DNA from: Proteromonas lacertae | Taxonomy: Eukaryota > Sar > Bigyra > Opalinata > Proteromonadidae | DNA: 56,572 bases | Direction: 5' to 3' | NCBI GenBank assembly: GCA_002245135.1 | Contig: NGBS01001195.1 | Location: 1-56,572, forward strand | In this document: piece after piece, positions 13,546-25,140 of the stretch | Numbering within the stretch: the stretch's first letter is position 1 | Layout of the letters: the number at the start of each line of letters is the position of its first letter | Position numbers and translations under genes: made by a program | Notes under the pieces: model-generated | What the model was told of the DNA's origin: nothing | Databases searched by the model: none | Seen by the model: the letters and a program-made list of their open reading frames with translations, nothing else

Positions 13546-15491
13546 TTATAAACCTGGCTGAGAAGAAGCTCTTGCAAAACATGCATAAATAGAAGAAGAG
13601 ACAGTAATAACACAAGCAGCAATAATGAAGACAGTTCTCCATTGCACTACAGTTGGATGATCTCCAATTATGTTTGATGTAATAATAGGTGATATAATAC
13701 CTGTTACAGTATAATTAAGAAAATTATCAAAATTTCTAAAAAAAGATATGTAATGTTCCAAATGTATTCGACACTCCCATTAAAAGACCAATGTATTTAG
13801 GACTGACATCCATCATGTTTGAATTTAATGAAGAACCAGGAAGACTAGAAGCTGCTACAGCCAATGTCATAAATACAATGCACATTGATAAATCGTGTGT
13901 ATAACCACATAATACTAAAAACACAGCAGATATATAATTTCCTCCACAAATGAATAGTTTTCTAAGAGTTATAATTCTTACGAGTTTATATGTTATAAAT
14001 TTATCTCCTATATAACTAAATATCAATTGAACAAAAGTATAAGCTACATAAGGTATGAATATAATTAAACTAGTCTTGGAGACTGGTAAATCAAACATAC
14101 CATTAATATAAGTTGGTAAATAAGTCATCTACATAAAATCATAAAAATAAAAATAAATAAAATAAAACAATATATATATACGATTGTATAAAACCCCCAA
14201 TTAGTACAGCAATGCATCATAAATCTATATAATATTATTTATATATATATATATATATCTTATACATAACTAATATTCCAGGATTACTAAACATCTTACC
14301 AATAGGAAATGATTGATTAGTTTTTGACACTTTTACTGCATTTTCTATATCAATCACTTTATCTGGACCAATATTAAAATCACTAACTCTTGGATTTCTG
14401 TTATTAAATTCGATTTCTTTGGGTGATTTAATTGATGATGGTGATATTGGTGGTTTATCTTCATTATCATGTGATAATAATCCTTGTTTTTCTTGTTTTG
14501 ATATATTAATTGAACCATCTTCTAGTTTATCATCGGATAGTTCTTTTGATTCTTTTACAATATTACTTTTGTAATGTTTTTTAACCTTTTTATTTTCTTC
14601 TGGAAGATTTGACATCTATTTATACATAATATTAATATATATTAGAAGAATAATATATAATATACTTCAAACTCTTTCAATGAATTCTTAATATACTCCA
14701 ATTCTTCATTACTTATATTTGGATCACTCTCTGGACTATCTTTCACATAAATACAGAATATAACACACCATAATAAATTAACTGCTGAATAGATATAATA
14801 AACACCTCTCCAACCTAAACTTGTATCACAAATTAATCCTGATATTGGCTGACCAAAAGCCAAACCTAATGGAGTTCCAAGATATGCAATTCTATTTCAT
14901 TATAATATCTTCTTTTTATAAATATACGCTGTAAGTATTGTTCTTTCATTTGGTGGAGACCATTTTGATATGATAAAAGATATAGCTGGGCATATCATTG
15001 CATTGAACAAACCAGAGAGAGCATTTAATGTAATTCTATTATCATTAATATGCTTTAATAATACATAATCCATGTATTAGATGCACCAATAGGAACAAAG
15101 AAACATAATAATGCAGATACACTAACCCCTACTACCATTATTTTTGTAATTATTGTTAAGATACCGACAAAACATTTAAAAAATGATATACTCCTCCGTA
15201 TTTCATTGATAATAAACCTCCAACTGTTTGTAAGCAAATGTATCCCCAGAAATAAGAAGAAAGAACATATCCTTTCGTAGACTCTAAATAAAATTACTAT
15301 ATATCAAATACCAGGCCATTTAAACTCTTCTGACATGGGAATTGTAGTTACAGAGAATGATGTTCTCAATAAATACATCTAATCATTGTATATAATTGAA
15401 ATAATACAACAAACAGCCCCATTGCCGTAACTACAGACACAGACAATCGTTTATTTTTCCTAGAATAGAATACATCAAGAAAAAAATACAT
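13546..15491 (-). CDS. Major facilitator transporter, SLC17/anion:cation symporter-like
   Basis: Spliced from about eight exons. The ATG at 15491 gives a short cytosolic start, then TM1, and after a 29-nt intron 'RTSFSV.TIPMSEEFKW', followed by 'GYVLSSYFWGYI', typical of the first extracellular loop and TM2 of SLC17 proteins. Later exons give 'GQPISGLICD..GWRGVYYIYS' (14863-14642), a long Ser/Lys-rich cytosolic loop (14615-14300), 'YLPTYINGMF' with the second six-TM half (14128-13736), and a C-terminus ending at 13546. Family members move organic anions or phosphate with Na+ or H+, or load vesicles. The substrate cannot be told. The central loop of over 100 residues is longer than usual. Confidence 0.8.
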
Positions 15492-15912
15492 TTTTGATGA
15501 AACGACATAGAAATAAATTTAACAAAACAGAGAAACAAATCATTATTTAAATTAATTGTTAGTTAATCATAAAACTAATTCCACACTTATATCAAAAACA
15601 CTATTACACTTTCAGATAATTGAGCTAATTGAAAATGTTACCTCATTAAACACATTAATTACTACTTATTCAACAACTATTTAAACTTTTAAATACTTCA
15701 CACTAAAATTTAACACATTTTCTTCAAATAACTCACATGAACTATATCAATTTGTTAATACTAATTTAAAATCTATAATGCGATAATTCTTGACTAAAAA
15801 TAGAAAAACACTCAGAGAGAAGATTATATCTCATTTCTTTAATTCGAATATTTAGAATGAACGATTTGGATAATAAGCATCATTGTGTTTTTATAAATAT
15901 AATAACATATAC
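15492..15912. other. Intergenic, AT-rich; nothing recognised
   Basis: This is the divergent spacer between the transporter gene (start 15491, minus) and the first GT61 gene. It holds homopolymer A/T runs and no open frame of note. It presumably contains both promoters. The inverted repeat begins at about 15913. Confidence 0.6.
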
Positions 15913-16022
15913 ATTATTAGTTTATATGAAGATAATGCTTGCAAATAAATTGAGAAATGATATATAGAATTTGACACCTGTTTGATTTCCTTTTATTGAT
16001 TTAAAAACTAAAGACAGTAGTA

Positions 16023-17279
16023 ATGATATTACTTTATGTAATTATAATGTTATTCAAATTAATATGTACTTTAGAAGAATTAAAATTTGGAAATGGAACT
16101 CATTATTATACAAATTTTGTATATGAAGAATCCTTAGTGAAAGAAAGTGGAAATAATTGGGTTACTATTGAGAATGTTGTTCTAGAGTTTTCTGCTCGCA
16201 ATGGAAAGACTTTGTTTTATATTAATCCCAAAGATATTGATGAAGTATTGAAAATTCATAGCAAGTTGTTTCCACATGCTTTTTATTCTATGTTCATGGA
16301 TATTCCTGTGTTTATAAAGAATTATTATGTTTGGCCAAATGATGAAGGAATATGGTATTACAATTCATTCTGTAATACATTATTTCATAAATGGGATACT
16401 TTTATGTTATATTTAATAGACAATGATAAAAATTACCCTCCAATAAACGAAGTAATATTTGATGGTTATGATAAAAAAGGATTAGATTTTGAAATGCAAA
16501 ATTATTATAATACGATACTAGAAAAGAAATTATCAGGAAGTAAATTCTACTATAAAGAAGAAATGTCACGATTATATCGAAAATACATATACATCTTCTT
16601 TAAAAGAATCCATGTATTCTTTCGAAGTGGTTATAATGGTTTCTTCTTTATAGATCGAAATAAACTATATGAATTTCGAGATTTTGGAATGAATCTAACG
16701 AATGTAAAAAAATATTATATATTGAATGATGAAAAAATAATCAATATATGTTTAATTCAACGAAATAATTCTGTTGTGACAAGAAACATATTAAATCTAA
16801 AAGAAATTTATTCATTATTGAATGATTATAAGAATATGAAGAATGATAAAATAAAAATCGAAATAATCAGTTTTGATTTTCTTAATAGTGTTGAGCAAAT
16901 AAAAGTGATGATGAATAAAGACATAATAATAAGTCCTCATGGAACAGGCTTAGTAAATATGTTATGGATATTACGAAAGAAAGTAACAATAATCGAAGGC
17001 TATTCAATATTTCGAACAGATGCATATTTGAAATTATCAAGTATATTTGGATTTCATCATTTCCCTTTAAGTTCTGTGAAAATATATGATAATTTAAATA
17101 TATACTATGATTTCAAAAATGAAAAGAATATAACATTCTATATCAACAACTTTCCTCAAATTCATCATAACATATTCTCCCACCATCCTATAAGGGCTGC
17201 TAGATCTAGTGCATTTAGATTACATTTGAAGCAAATTATATATTGTATATTCCATTCAATAAACTATATCAATTTATAA
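16023..17279 (+). CDS. Glycosyltransferase family 61-like protein, copy A
   Basis: A single-exon gene of 418 residues. The N-terminus (MILLYVIIMLFKLICT) is a signal peptide or signal anchor, so the enzyme should sit in the ER/Golgi lumen. About residue 300 carries 'ISPHGTGLVNMLWI', the hallmark of the GT61 family (DUF563; plant xylosyl/arabinosyltransferases and EOGT), followed by 'VTIIEGYSI'. GT61 enzymes add pentoses or GlcNAc to glycoproteins or polysaccharides; the acceptor here is unknown. The C-terminus ends 'IIYCIFHSINYINL', unlike copy B. The sister gene lies in inverted orientation downstream. Confidence 0.8.
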   Translation: MILLYVIIMLFKLICTLEELKFGNGTHYYTNFVYEESLVKESGNNWVTIENVVLEFSARNGKTLFYINPKDIDEVLKIHSKLFPHAFYSMFMDIPVFIKNYYVWPNDEGIWYYNSFCNTLFHKWDTFMLYLIDNDKNYPPINEVIFDGYDKKGLDFEMQNYYNTILEKKLSGSKFYYKEEMSRLYRKYIYIFFKRIHVFFRSGYNGFFFIDRNKLYEFRDFGMNLTNVKKYYILNDEKIINICLIQRNNSVVTRNILNLKEIYSLLNDYKNMKNDKIKIEIISFDFLNSVEQIKVMMNKDIIISPHGTGLVNMLWILRKKVTIIEGYSIFRTDAYLKLSSIFGFHHFPLSSVKIYDNLNIYYDFKNEKNITFYINNFPQIHHNIFSHHPIRAARSSAFRLHLKQIIYCIFHSINYINL

Positions 17280-17387
17280 ATTCAATTTTATTTGTTATTA
17301 TTTTAATTATATTCTTTGATTATGTTGTTTTTTAATTTAATAAATGAATAAAACAGACAATTTCATCATTTTAAATATATAAAAATA

Positions 17388-18641
17388 TTAAATTAAATAG
17401 CTTAATGAATAATAGATACCATACAAAAGTTGTTTCAAATGTAATCTAAATGCACTAGATCTAGCAGCCCTTATAGGATGGTGGGAGAATATGTTATGAT
17501 GAATTTGAGGAAAGTTGTTGATATAGAATGTTATATTCTTTTCATTTTTGAAATCATAGTATATATTTAAATTATCATATATTTTCACAGAACTTAAAGG
17601 GAAATGATGAAATCCAAATATACTTGATAATTTCAAATATGCATCTGTTCGAAATATTGAATAGCCTTCGATTATTGTTACTTTCTTTCGTAATATCCAT
17701 AACATATTTACTAAGCCTGTTCCATGAGGACTTATTATTATGTCTTTATTCATCATCACTTTTATTTGCTCAACACTATTAAGAAAATCAAAACTGATTA
17801 TTTCGATTTTTATTTTATCATTCTTCATATTCTTATAATCATTCAATAATGAATAAATTTCTTTTAGATTTAATATGTTTCTTGTCACAACAGAATTATT
17901 TCGTTGAATTAAACATATATTGATTATTTTTTCATCATTCAATATATAATATTTTTTTACATTCGTTAGATTCATTCCAAAATCTCGAAATTCATATAGT
18001 TTATTTCGATCTATAAAGAAGAAACCATTATAACCACTTCGAAAGAATACATGGATTCTTTTAAAGAAGATGTATATGTATTTTCGATATAATCGTGACA
18101 TTTCTTCTTTATAGTAGAATTTACTTCCTGATAATTTCTTTTCTAGTATCGTATTATAATAATTTTGCATTTCAAAATCTAATCCTTTTTTATCATAACC
18201 ATCAAATATTACTTCGTTTATTGGAGGGTAATTTTTATCATTGTCTATTAAATATAACATAAAAGTATCCCATTTATGAAATAATGTATTACAGAATGAA
18301 TTGTAATACCATATTCCTTCATCATTTGGCCAAACATAATATTGTTCTACAAATAATGGTGCAACCATATAAAATGAATATGTGCTGTGTGGACGAATTT
18401 GATTGTATACTTTCAAAAATTCATCAACATCTTTGGGATTAATATAAAACAAAGTCTTTCCATTGCGAGCAGAAAACTCTAGAACAACATTCTCAATAGT
18501 AACCCAATTATTTCCACTTTCTTTCACTAAGGATTCTTCATATACAAAATTTGTATAATAATGAGTTCCATTTCCAAATTTTAATTCTTCTAAAGTACAT
18601 ATTAATTTGAATAACATTATAATTACATAAAGTAATATCAT
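17388..18641 (-). CDS. Glycosyltransferase family 61-like protein, copy B
   Basis: This gene of 417 residues is a mirror copy of the one at 16023-17279, with the same signal anchor and the same 'SPHGTGLVNM' motif. It differs from copy A almost only in about 30 residues near position 70-100 (for example 'FLKVYNQIRPHSTYS' against 'VLKIHSKLFPHAFYS') and in the last ~15 residues. Flanking residues on both sides of the patch are identical, so the change is a swapped or converted block, not general drift. The activity is presumed to be the same, with the patch possibly altering acceptor choice (inference). Confidence 0.8.
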   Translation of the reverse strand: MILLYVIIMLFKLICTLEELKFGNGTHYYTNFVYEESLVKESGNNWVTIENVVLEFSARNGKTLFYINPKDVDEFLKVYNQIRPHSTYSFYMVAPLFVEQYYVWPNDEGIWYYNSFCNTLFHKWDTFMLYLIDNDKNYPPINEVIFDGYDKKGLDFEMQNYYNTILEKKLSGSKFYYKEEMSRLYRKYIYIFFKRIHVFFRSGYNGFFFIDRNKLYEFRDFGMNLTNVKKYYILNDEKIINICLIQRNNSVVTRNILNLKEIYSLLNDYKNMKNDKIKIEIISFDFLNSVEQIKVMMNKDIIISPHGTGLVNMLWILRKKVTIIEGYSIFRTDAYLKLSSIFGFHHFPLSSVKIYDNLNIYYDFKNEKNITFYINNFPQIHHNIFSHHPIRAARSSAFRLHLKQLLYGIYYSLSYLI

Positions 18642-18824
18642 TATTACTGTCTTCAGTTTTTAAATCAATAAAAGGAAATCAAACAGGTGTCAAATTCTAT
18701 ATATCATTTCTCAATTTATTTGCAAGCATTATCTTCATATAAACTAATAATTAAAGAAAATGAAAAAAATGAAAAAAAGTAATTAAATTAAAATAAATTT
18801 ATATTAAAAACATACACAATAAAT

Positions 18825-19559
18825 TCAATATCTCAATAATTTCAAAATAGGAATAATGTTTTTGTCTATATACTTAACTGCTCTTTCATTTTCAAATTTT
18901 ATACTCAACTGACTAGTAGGATCAGTTCCTATATATTCATTTTTAAAATGACATAAATCATGAGGAATTCTGAAAGAAAACAATCTATTTGATATTTGTG
19001 TGTTAAAATCTGACATATCTTTATAATACATTATCATTGTAATCTATTTGAAATAATAATAACAAATTAATTATACTTGGTTATTATCTACAGGATGAAA
19101 GAATATGTATGTTAATCTATCTTCATAAAAATTGATTTTTGAAGGATATCTACTCTTTAAATTTCCTACAAACAATTCAATTGCTTGAGAAGTAAATTTT
19201 GGTTTTGCTACTGTAGTAGTTATTCCATGTTTGTGTTGGTAATTTCTAATTATCAATAAAAATGTGATTAATACCTTGTAAAAGAGTCTAAATCATTTAC
19301 TATATCGCTTAATCTTGCATGATAGTCTTTTTTCTTCTTTCTATAGCTTCTATAAAATAGTAAGGTAATACGATGTTGTATCATTTGATACAACTTTATT
19401 TTGTTTTGTTGGTTGTACTGGAGGTAATGGTACTACAACTGGTGGTGTAGAAGACTTCTTCGAATTAACTGCTTTATTTGTATTTCTTTTAGTAATATTT
19501 GAATCATACACAGTTTTTACACTTGTAGGATCACTATAATACCCAGTTTGAAAAGGCAT
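18825..19559 (-). CDS. Conserved-looking protein of unknown function
   Basis: ATG at 19559 (MPFQTGYYSDPTSV), with introns at about 19369-19391, 19251-19278 and 19047-19076, giving a protein of about 210 residues. The N-terminal third is Pro/Thr/Lys-rich. The rest looks globular ('YHARLSDIVNDLDSF', 'FTSQAIELFVGNLKSRYP', 'LFSFRIPHDLCHFKNEYIG') and ends 'IIPILKLLRY'. I do not recognise the family. It starts 101 bp from the divergent coiled-coil gene at 19661, so the two probably share a promoter region. Confidence 0.55.
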
Positions 19560-19660
19560 AGATGAGATAAATACAAATTACCTAAAAAATGACAGTTAGT
19601 GTAATTTACGCTTCTATTGACCATATTTGTTTTTATCAATAACATTTGATAAAGGAGGAG

Positions 19661-21377
19661 ATGGATAGTAAAGATCCATTTAGAGATAATACTTCATTCT
19701 ATCTAGGTATATTTCACTTTTGTATCTTATTCAGATAAAAACTATCAACAATTTAGTGATGGAGTAACAACTCTTGCATCAAAAGTAAAAGCTTTGGAAG
19801 ATGCTTTAGCCGTATACATTATTATATTTTTATCTCTATTTCATTTAGCAAAAAGAAACAGAAATTGCAGCAGAAAGCCAAAAAGCATATGATTCAGGCT
19901 TTAGAGAAGGTAATAAGCAGAATCAAAAATATGTTATTCAATTGAAGAATGCTTTAGAGAAATCAATTTCAATAACAAAAAGAGAAAAACAAAATACGGC
20001 TGATGCAAAGTCACAATACTATGATTTACAATGTGAACATAATAAATTGCTTATAATATCAGAAAATAGCAGAAAAGAAAGGGATGATATCAATGAATCT
20101 CACAATAAGATAATTGAACAGTATAAAACAACAATTGACACTGTATCTAAGCAAGCTCGTATGAGTGAAGATAAGAATAAGGAATTACAGAATATTATTC
20201 AACAACAACAAAGTCAAATCCAAGAAGTATTTATTTTTTTGAATATCTCTATAATGTATAGATGAATCAAACAATTAATGAAACTCAAAAAGAAACAATT
20301 GATGGATTAAAAACTGATAATAAACAACTACAAGATTTAATAAGTAGTTTGAATGATAAAATGGCTCAAAAAGATGAAATATTAAAAGTCAAATTAGATT
20401 ATAATATCATTTTTCATTTTTTTTTCAATTATAATTTTCCTTAATTTACTGTTTTACTATCTAAATTAGAAGAGAAGATAGAAACATATGATGAAAAATT
20501 AAACGAATTACGAGTTCAATATAATGGATGTAAAGAGAATGTTGATAGATTAAACAGTCTATTAGATAGAGATAAGCAAACTATAAATGATTTACAGAAA
20601 GTGAATAATCAATTGGAATTGAGAAATAAGACCTTAAAAGTCCAATTATCAAGTTATACAACAAGTTCAACTATTAATTTAAACCAATCAAAGGTTAATG
20701 CCAATTTGTCAGAAATAATTAATAGAAATCAAGACTTGAGTGATGAAAATACTCAACTAAAGATACAAGTCAACTCATTATCGAATCAGTGTAAGTACTA
20801 TGAGAAGAAATTAGAATTAAGATCATTATCAATGTCACAAATGTCACTAAGTCCTCCACCAAGTCCAGAACGCTTATATACAGATAGAGAATTAATGACA
20901 CAGAATAAAAGTTTACAGCAAATAGTTGCATTGAAATCTGAAGAAAATGACATGTTGAAAAATCAAATTGAAAGATTAAAGAATAGTAATTCTGCTAATA
21001 ATAGTTATATTGGTAATAATACTAGTACTTATAATAATAATAATAATAATATGAGTAATATAACATATCCACAACCTCCAATTTCACCTTATCATGATAA
21101 TAATATCAATAATAATAATTTCTCAACAACAACATCTTCATCCTTGACAAGTAGTTTTAGTAATGACATTGATGATAATAATAATATTCAACAACAACAA
21201 CAACAACAACCAATGAATAATGCAACTCAAAGGAATAGAATGTCTGTTATGAATACTCCTTTACCAAATTCAATGAATAATAATGATTATAATAACGAAG
21301 AAAATAAATCATTTTCGAGTGTATTGAACGATGTTGATAATTTATGTAATGAAGTTAATATGTTAGATGCACTTTAA
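19661..21377 (+). CDS. Coiled-coil protein with Asn/Gln-rich tail
   Basis: ATG at 19661 (MDSKDPFRDN). Introns at 19707-19734, 19812-19848 and 20227-20261 join cleanly; a longer one (about 20388-20470) is needed before the last exon, but its exact ends are unclear. The product of about 500 residues is mostly heptad-rich helix, then an Asn-, Ser- and Gln-rich segment (CAA run at about 21189-21210), ending in a short helix (LCNEVNMLDAL). It is probably a cytoskeletal or scaffold protein; no family is recognised. Confidence 0.62.
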
Positions 21378-21509
21378 AGAATTTAATCATTATCATTTGA
21401 TTTATTTATTTTATTTGATGTAAAATTAATTATATAAAAAGTTATTAACGATTTTAAAAAATGTAGAATCAAGCTTTTTCAAACTTAATTGAAAAGAAAT
21501 CTTTAAATT

Positions 21510-21822
21510 ATGCCTTCGTAAGACATTGTATTAATATAATTCATATAGACAACCTATCATTTCTCAATATACCAAAGATCTAACAGGTACAAATGACTGG
21601 AAAGAACGTGGTTTCATATCATACTCACAGATATCAATACAACAAATCTTATCATTTGTAAATAAATTTGGTATAATTTATATACTCATTTTTAGATGCT
21701 TTGGTTTCTGGTAGACTTGATTTAATGGAAAAGCGTTTGTGTTCAATAGAAAGAGATATTGAGTATTTTACATTATTATTTTATTAATATTTAGTTATTT
21801 ACAAGCAAGAACCAAAGAATAA
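21510..21822 (+). CDS. BRK1: BRICK1/HSPC300-like subunit of the SCAR/WAVE complex
   Basis: Four small exons (21510-21517, 21549-21670, 21696-21762, 21795-21822) split by introns of 31, 25 and 32 nt encode a protein of about 75 residues, the usual BRICK1 size. Conserved positions are present: 'DWKERGFI' (family DW..R.YI), 'IQQILSFVNKFD' (family IKKIADFLNSFD), 'RL..ME.RL..IERDIDYLQAR' (family RL..L...L..LERRIEYIEAR). BRICK1 is the small coiled-coil subunit of the pentameric WAVE regulatory complex, which relays Rac signals to Arp2/3. Every splice choice restores this alignment, which is strong support for the intron calls. Confidence 0.85.
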
Positions 21823-21981
21823 TGTAAATAATTTGTATATTTTTTATAAAAATGTTACATGGGTTTAAATAAACATCATAAACATAAAAAATATTCATTA
21901 TTTTTACTCTTTCTTTTGTTTTTTAACATCCTTTTTCTTTTCTTCGTTATTCTACTATAAGTTAGAAAAAAACAATAGAAA

Positions 21982-23612
21982 CTATACTTTTTCACTCTCT
22001 TCCATCTTTCTTTTCTGCTTATTCATTGGAGCTCTTGATTTTGGACCCCAAAACTTCTCAGGATTCGAAGGAAAACGTGTAATATTATCATTTTCTCTAG
22101 CTTTAAAATAAGCAACTAATTCAGGAGATGGATCAAAAGACACTTCCAACTCTGATTCTTTTTCTAAAATCACTTTACCAGATGAACCTTCTTTCAAATT
22201 ACCATGACCATGTAATTTACACCAACATCTAACCACATCCCAAATAACTTCAGGTGGTGCATCTGTTTTCAATGCTAAAGGATTTGCATGTGATTGAGAT
22301 ACTTTATAGTGTAAATTATCTAAAGCAGCATACAAAGCTATAGAAGATGGTGAAGATGTTCTAACTGTATGAACTAATGAATGAACACCATAATATAATG
22401 GGGAATCAATCACTTCTTCAGATAGAGCAGTTAATAAACCAATTAATCTCTTCTGTGTAGGAATAACCCAAGGTTCTGGATGAGTTGCTCTTTCAATAGC
22501 TCTTTTAATGAAATTAATATCACAAATTCTGTCATTCCATACTGGTCCTCCCATTTGGAATGTTTTACCACAATGTTCACAGTGATTATTAATATGTTCA
22601 GTTGTATTGGGCAATATTTTTTTCTCCGTTTTCTTCACTAATGGAACTAATTTATAAGTATCACAACCTGTACATTGATAAACTGTTGATAATTTCATTG
22701 GTAAATAATGTGTTTGTTCTTTAGAAGTATAAACTCTTACAAATAATCGAATATAAAAGTCAATACTAAAACAACCCAATGGTACAATATATTTAGAATA
22801 ATTACTACACTTTCTAGCAATACAAGCTAATACAATTCTTAAAGCCATTTCATGACAATATTCTGTAGATAATGGAATTGAATTATATTTACCAAAACAC
22901 GCTTCTTGATGATTACCACATAATACACCTAAATCTGTACATGTTATACATAATAAACCACCTTCACTGATTGATTGAATCGCTCCATCTAAGAATATAG
23001 TTGGAGAACCATATGGATCAATATCTATAACGTCATATTGGTGTAATAAATCACGAGATTGGTACATTAATAATGTAGCATCACTATATATTATATTATA
23101 TTATATGCTTTTATTATTATACTTATGACTTACTCTAACTCTATTTGGATCAACTTTGTTAAATTCAATATTTCTTTTGATTGATTCCACTGCACTTATT
23201 GAGAGATCATTGGCTATTATATATTTCACATTACCTCTTATTTCTTTAGAGTAACGTATTGATCTTAATCCAGATGCTGATAATGCTTCTAATATGACAA
23301 TTCCTGGATCTGCTAAAGATTCATCACCTACTTTCTTTGCATCTTCACGACGACTTTGTTTAGTTCTTTCATACTTTGCAGGATTTTTCGCTTTTGCTTC
23401 TTCTTCTTCTCTTTCCTTATCTTCGGAAAAGAGTGAGATCATTAAAATTGATAAATCACGATTAAGTACTTGTACCTATAAATCAATTATATTTCAAAAT
23501 TTACATTATTATAGAAAACTGAATGATCTTTTGGGAAGATAATCACAGCTTGACCTTCAGAAATGTAGTCATATCCTTCTGGTGGAGTTACAGTAGGTGG
23601 TTGAGCTGTCAT
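21982..23612 (-). CDS. TRM1: tRNA (guanine26-N2)-dimethyltransferase, TRM1
   Basis: Three exons. The ATG at 23612 opens '[17 protein letters not shown]', with 'EGQAVIIFP' soon after. An intron at about 23471-23499 leads to 'VQVLNRDLS', and one at about 23085-23123 joins 'RVSHK' to 'NDATLLMY'. Signature blocks are '[13 protein letters not shown]' (AdoMet site), 'IDPYGSP' (catalytic region), 'CTDLGVLCG' and a zinc-binding Cys cluster (CTGC ... HCEHCGKTF). TRM1 dimethylates G26 of most nuclear and mitochondrial tRNAs. The length of about 500 residues is normal. The C-terminus is Lys/Arg-rich, as expected for nuclear targeting. Confidence 0.92.
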
Positions 23613-23840
23613 AATTGCTTTTATTCTTTTATTTATTGAGAAAAATGAGATGTGAAAAAATAAAAAAGTTTGATTTTCGAACCAAGTCGAACTCTAAAAC
23701 GTTTCAAATATTTATTTCTTCATTTTTCACAGAATAGAATAAGATATATAAGGAAATTTGTTGTATACAATTATAATATTATTTCTCTTAGTTTAACTAA
23801 TCTTAAATTTGAATTTTTATAGTTATCCTTTAAAAATATA
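23613..23840. promoter_or_regulatory. Divergent promoter region, TRM1 / dynein light chain
   Basis: The 228 bp between two opposite start codons is AT-rich with several A and T runs. No specific factor site is recognised. It must hold the promoters of both genes. Confidence 0.45.
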
Positions 23841-24847
23841 ATGGACGGCTTTCCACATCCACCAAAATCATTGGTAAAATATTGTGATCCAGTCCAAGTA
23901 TGTTTATTGAAAATATTATATTTTAGCTTAAAACTTCAGCTGGATTACTTCCTTCAAACTTGACATTTACAGTTCCTGATATAGGCTATAATCTATCTGA
24001 AAAACCAAATGCAAAAATAGATTTGGATTCTCTACTTACACATCTACTTCCACCAAGACAATGGAGTGAATCGTCAGGAGTATGGTTACAGCATGTAAGT
24101 CCATACTTATCAACACGAGAAGATATAATGCGTCTACAGAGTAATTTAGAACAAGAATTAGATGAAAGAGAAGCAAGATATATTCCAATTTGTCCAGTTA
24201 GGGAAGATTTGTTCTCTCAAGCCTATGACGAATTGATTAGACAAGTAGTAATAGAATGTCCAGAAAGGGGAGTGTTATTATACAGAATAAGAGATCAATT
24301 TAGAATGACGATTAGTTGCTATCAAACCTTATATAATAATTCAACTTTATATTCATTACAGAAAAGTGTAGATACTTGGAAATCTATTCCAGCTATTGAA
24401 AGGAAAATCCAAGATTTAGAAAAACGAAGAAATGCATTAAAATGTCAAGTGATAAATCTCCAAAGACAAGTTGAATATTTACAAGAGAAAGAAGAAAGGA
24501 TCACAGAAGAACAACAAGAGAAATATGAGGAAGAAGAAAAAGCACAAAAACAAAAGAATAAACATTTAGATGCAATAGTAAAAGCCAATGAAGGTGCAAC
24601 TGATTTAGGTCAAAAAGAAGATGAAGCTACTAAAGAAGCAAATAAAAAGAAGAATGAAGAAGAGGAGGAAGAAGAAGAAAATCCACAAGAGGATGGTCAA
24701 CAGCCTGAGAATAGTAATAATAATAGTGATAATAATACAAATAATGCAACAGCACCAACAAATGAAAATACCACTACTAAACCAACTGATAGTAACAATA
24801 ATAATAATAATCAAGTAGAAGAGAAGAAGGAAGAAGCTAAAAGTTAG
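23841..24847 (+). CDS. DNALI1: Axonemal dynein light intermediate polypeptide (p28/DNALI1-like)
   Basis: ATG at 23841 (MDGFPHPPKSLVKY); intron 23898-23926 (29 nt); about 325 residues. Matches to the p28 family include 'LLPPRQW', 'ICPVREDLFSQAYDELIRQV', 'ERGVLLYRIRDQFRMTI.CYQTLY' and a coiled coil ('LEKRRNALKCQV'). p28 binds inner-arm dynein heavy chains in motile cilia, so the organism makes beating cilia at some stage. After the family domain there is an extra Glu/Lys-rich, then Asn/Thr-rich tail of about 90 residues, absent from typical p28 proteins. Confidence 0.93.
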
Positions 24848-25140
24848 AAATAATTAATATGTAGTTTGAAAATAATAATAATAATAATTTATGTAATAAT
24901 ATTATATATTCTTATACTGGTATTTGTTAGGTAATTAAATATCTTCAACAATTATATATCTAAAACACTGTAACTAACTAACTCAATTTTAACACAATTC
25001 CCAACATTCAAATACAATAATACAATAATAAAGTTAAGAATATATATGTATAATTATAAAGAAAAATGATTAAACAAAAAGATAATATAAGAGTTTCTAT
25101 AATCTCTATCAGTATATATATATGAGAATGAATGTATTTA

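Larger units (their letters stand above)
15913..18751. repeat. Large inverted repeat with two GT61 genes as arms
   Basis: Arm A is about 15913-17230, arm B about 17434-18751, and the spacer 17231-17433. The arms include about 110 bp of 5' flank. They appear identical apart from one or two changes in the flank and one ~88-bp patch (16235-16322 versus 18342-18428) that differs at most codons. The spacer encodes the unlike C-termini of the two proteins and their convergent 3' ends. Confidence 0.93.

Noticed and set aside
15913-18751. The inverted repeat as a transposon with terminal inverted repeats
   Set aside because: The arms are glycosyltransferase genes with a 203-bp spacer; there is no transposase, no integrase and no evident target-site duplication.
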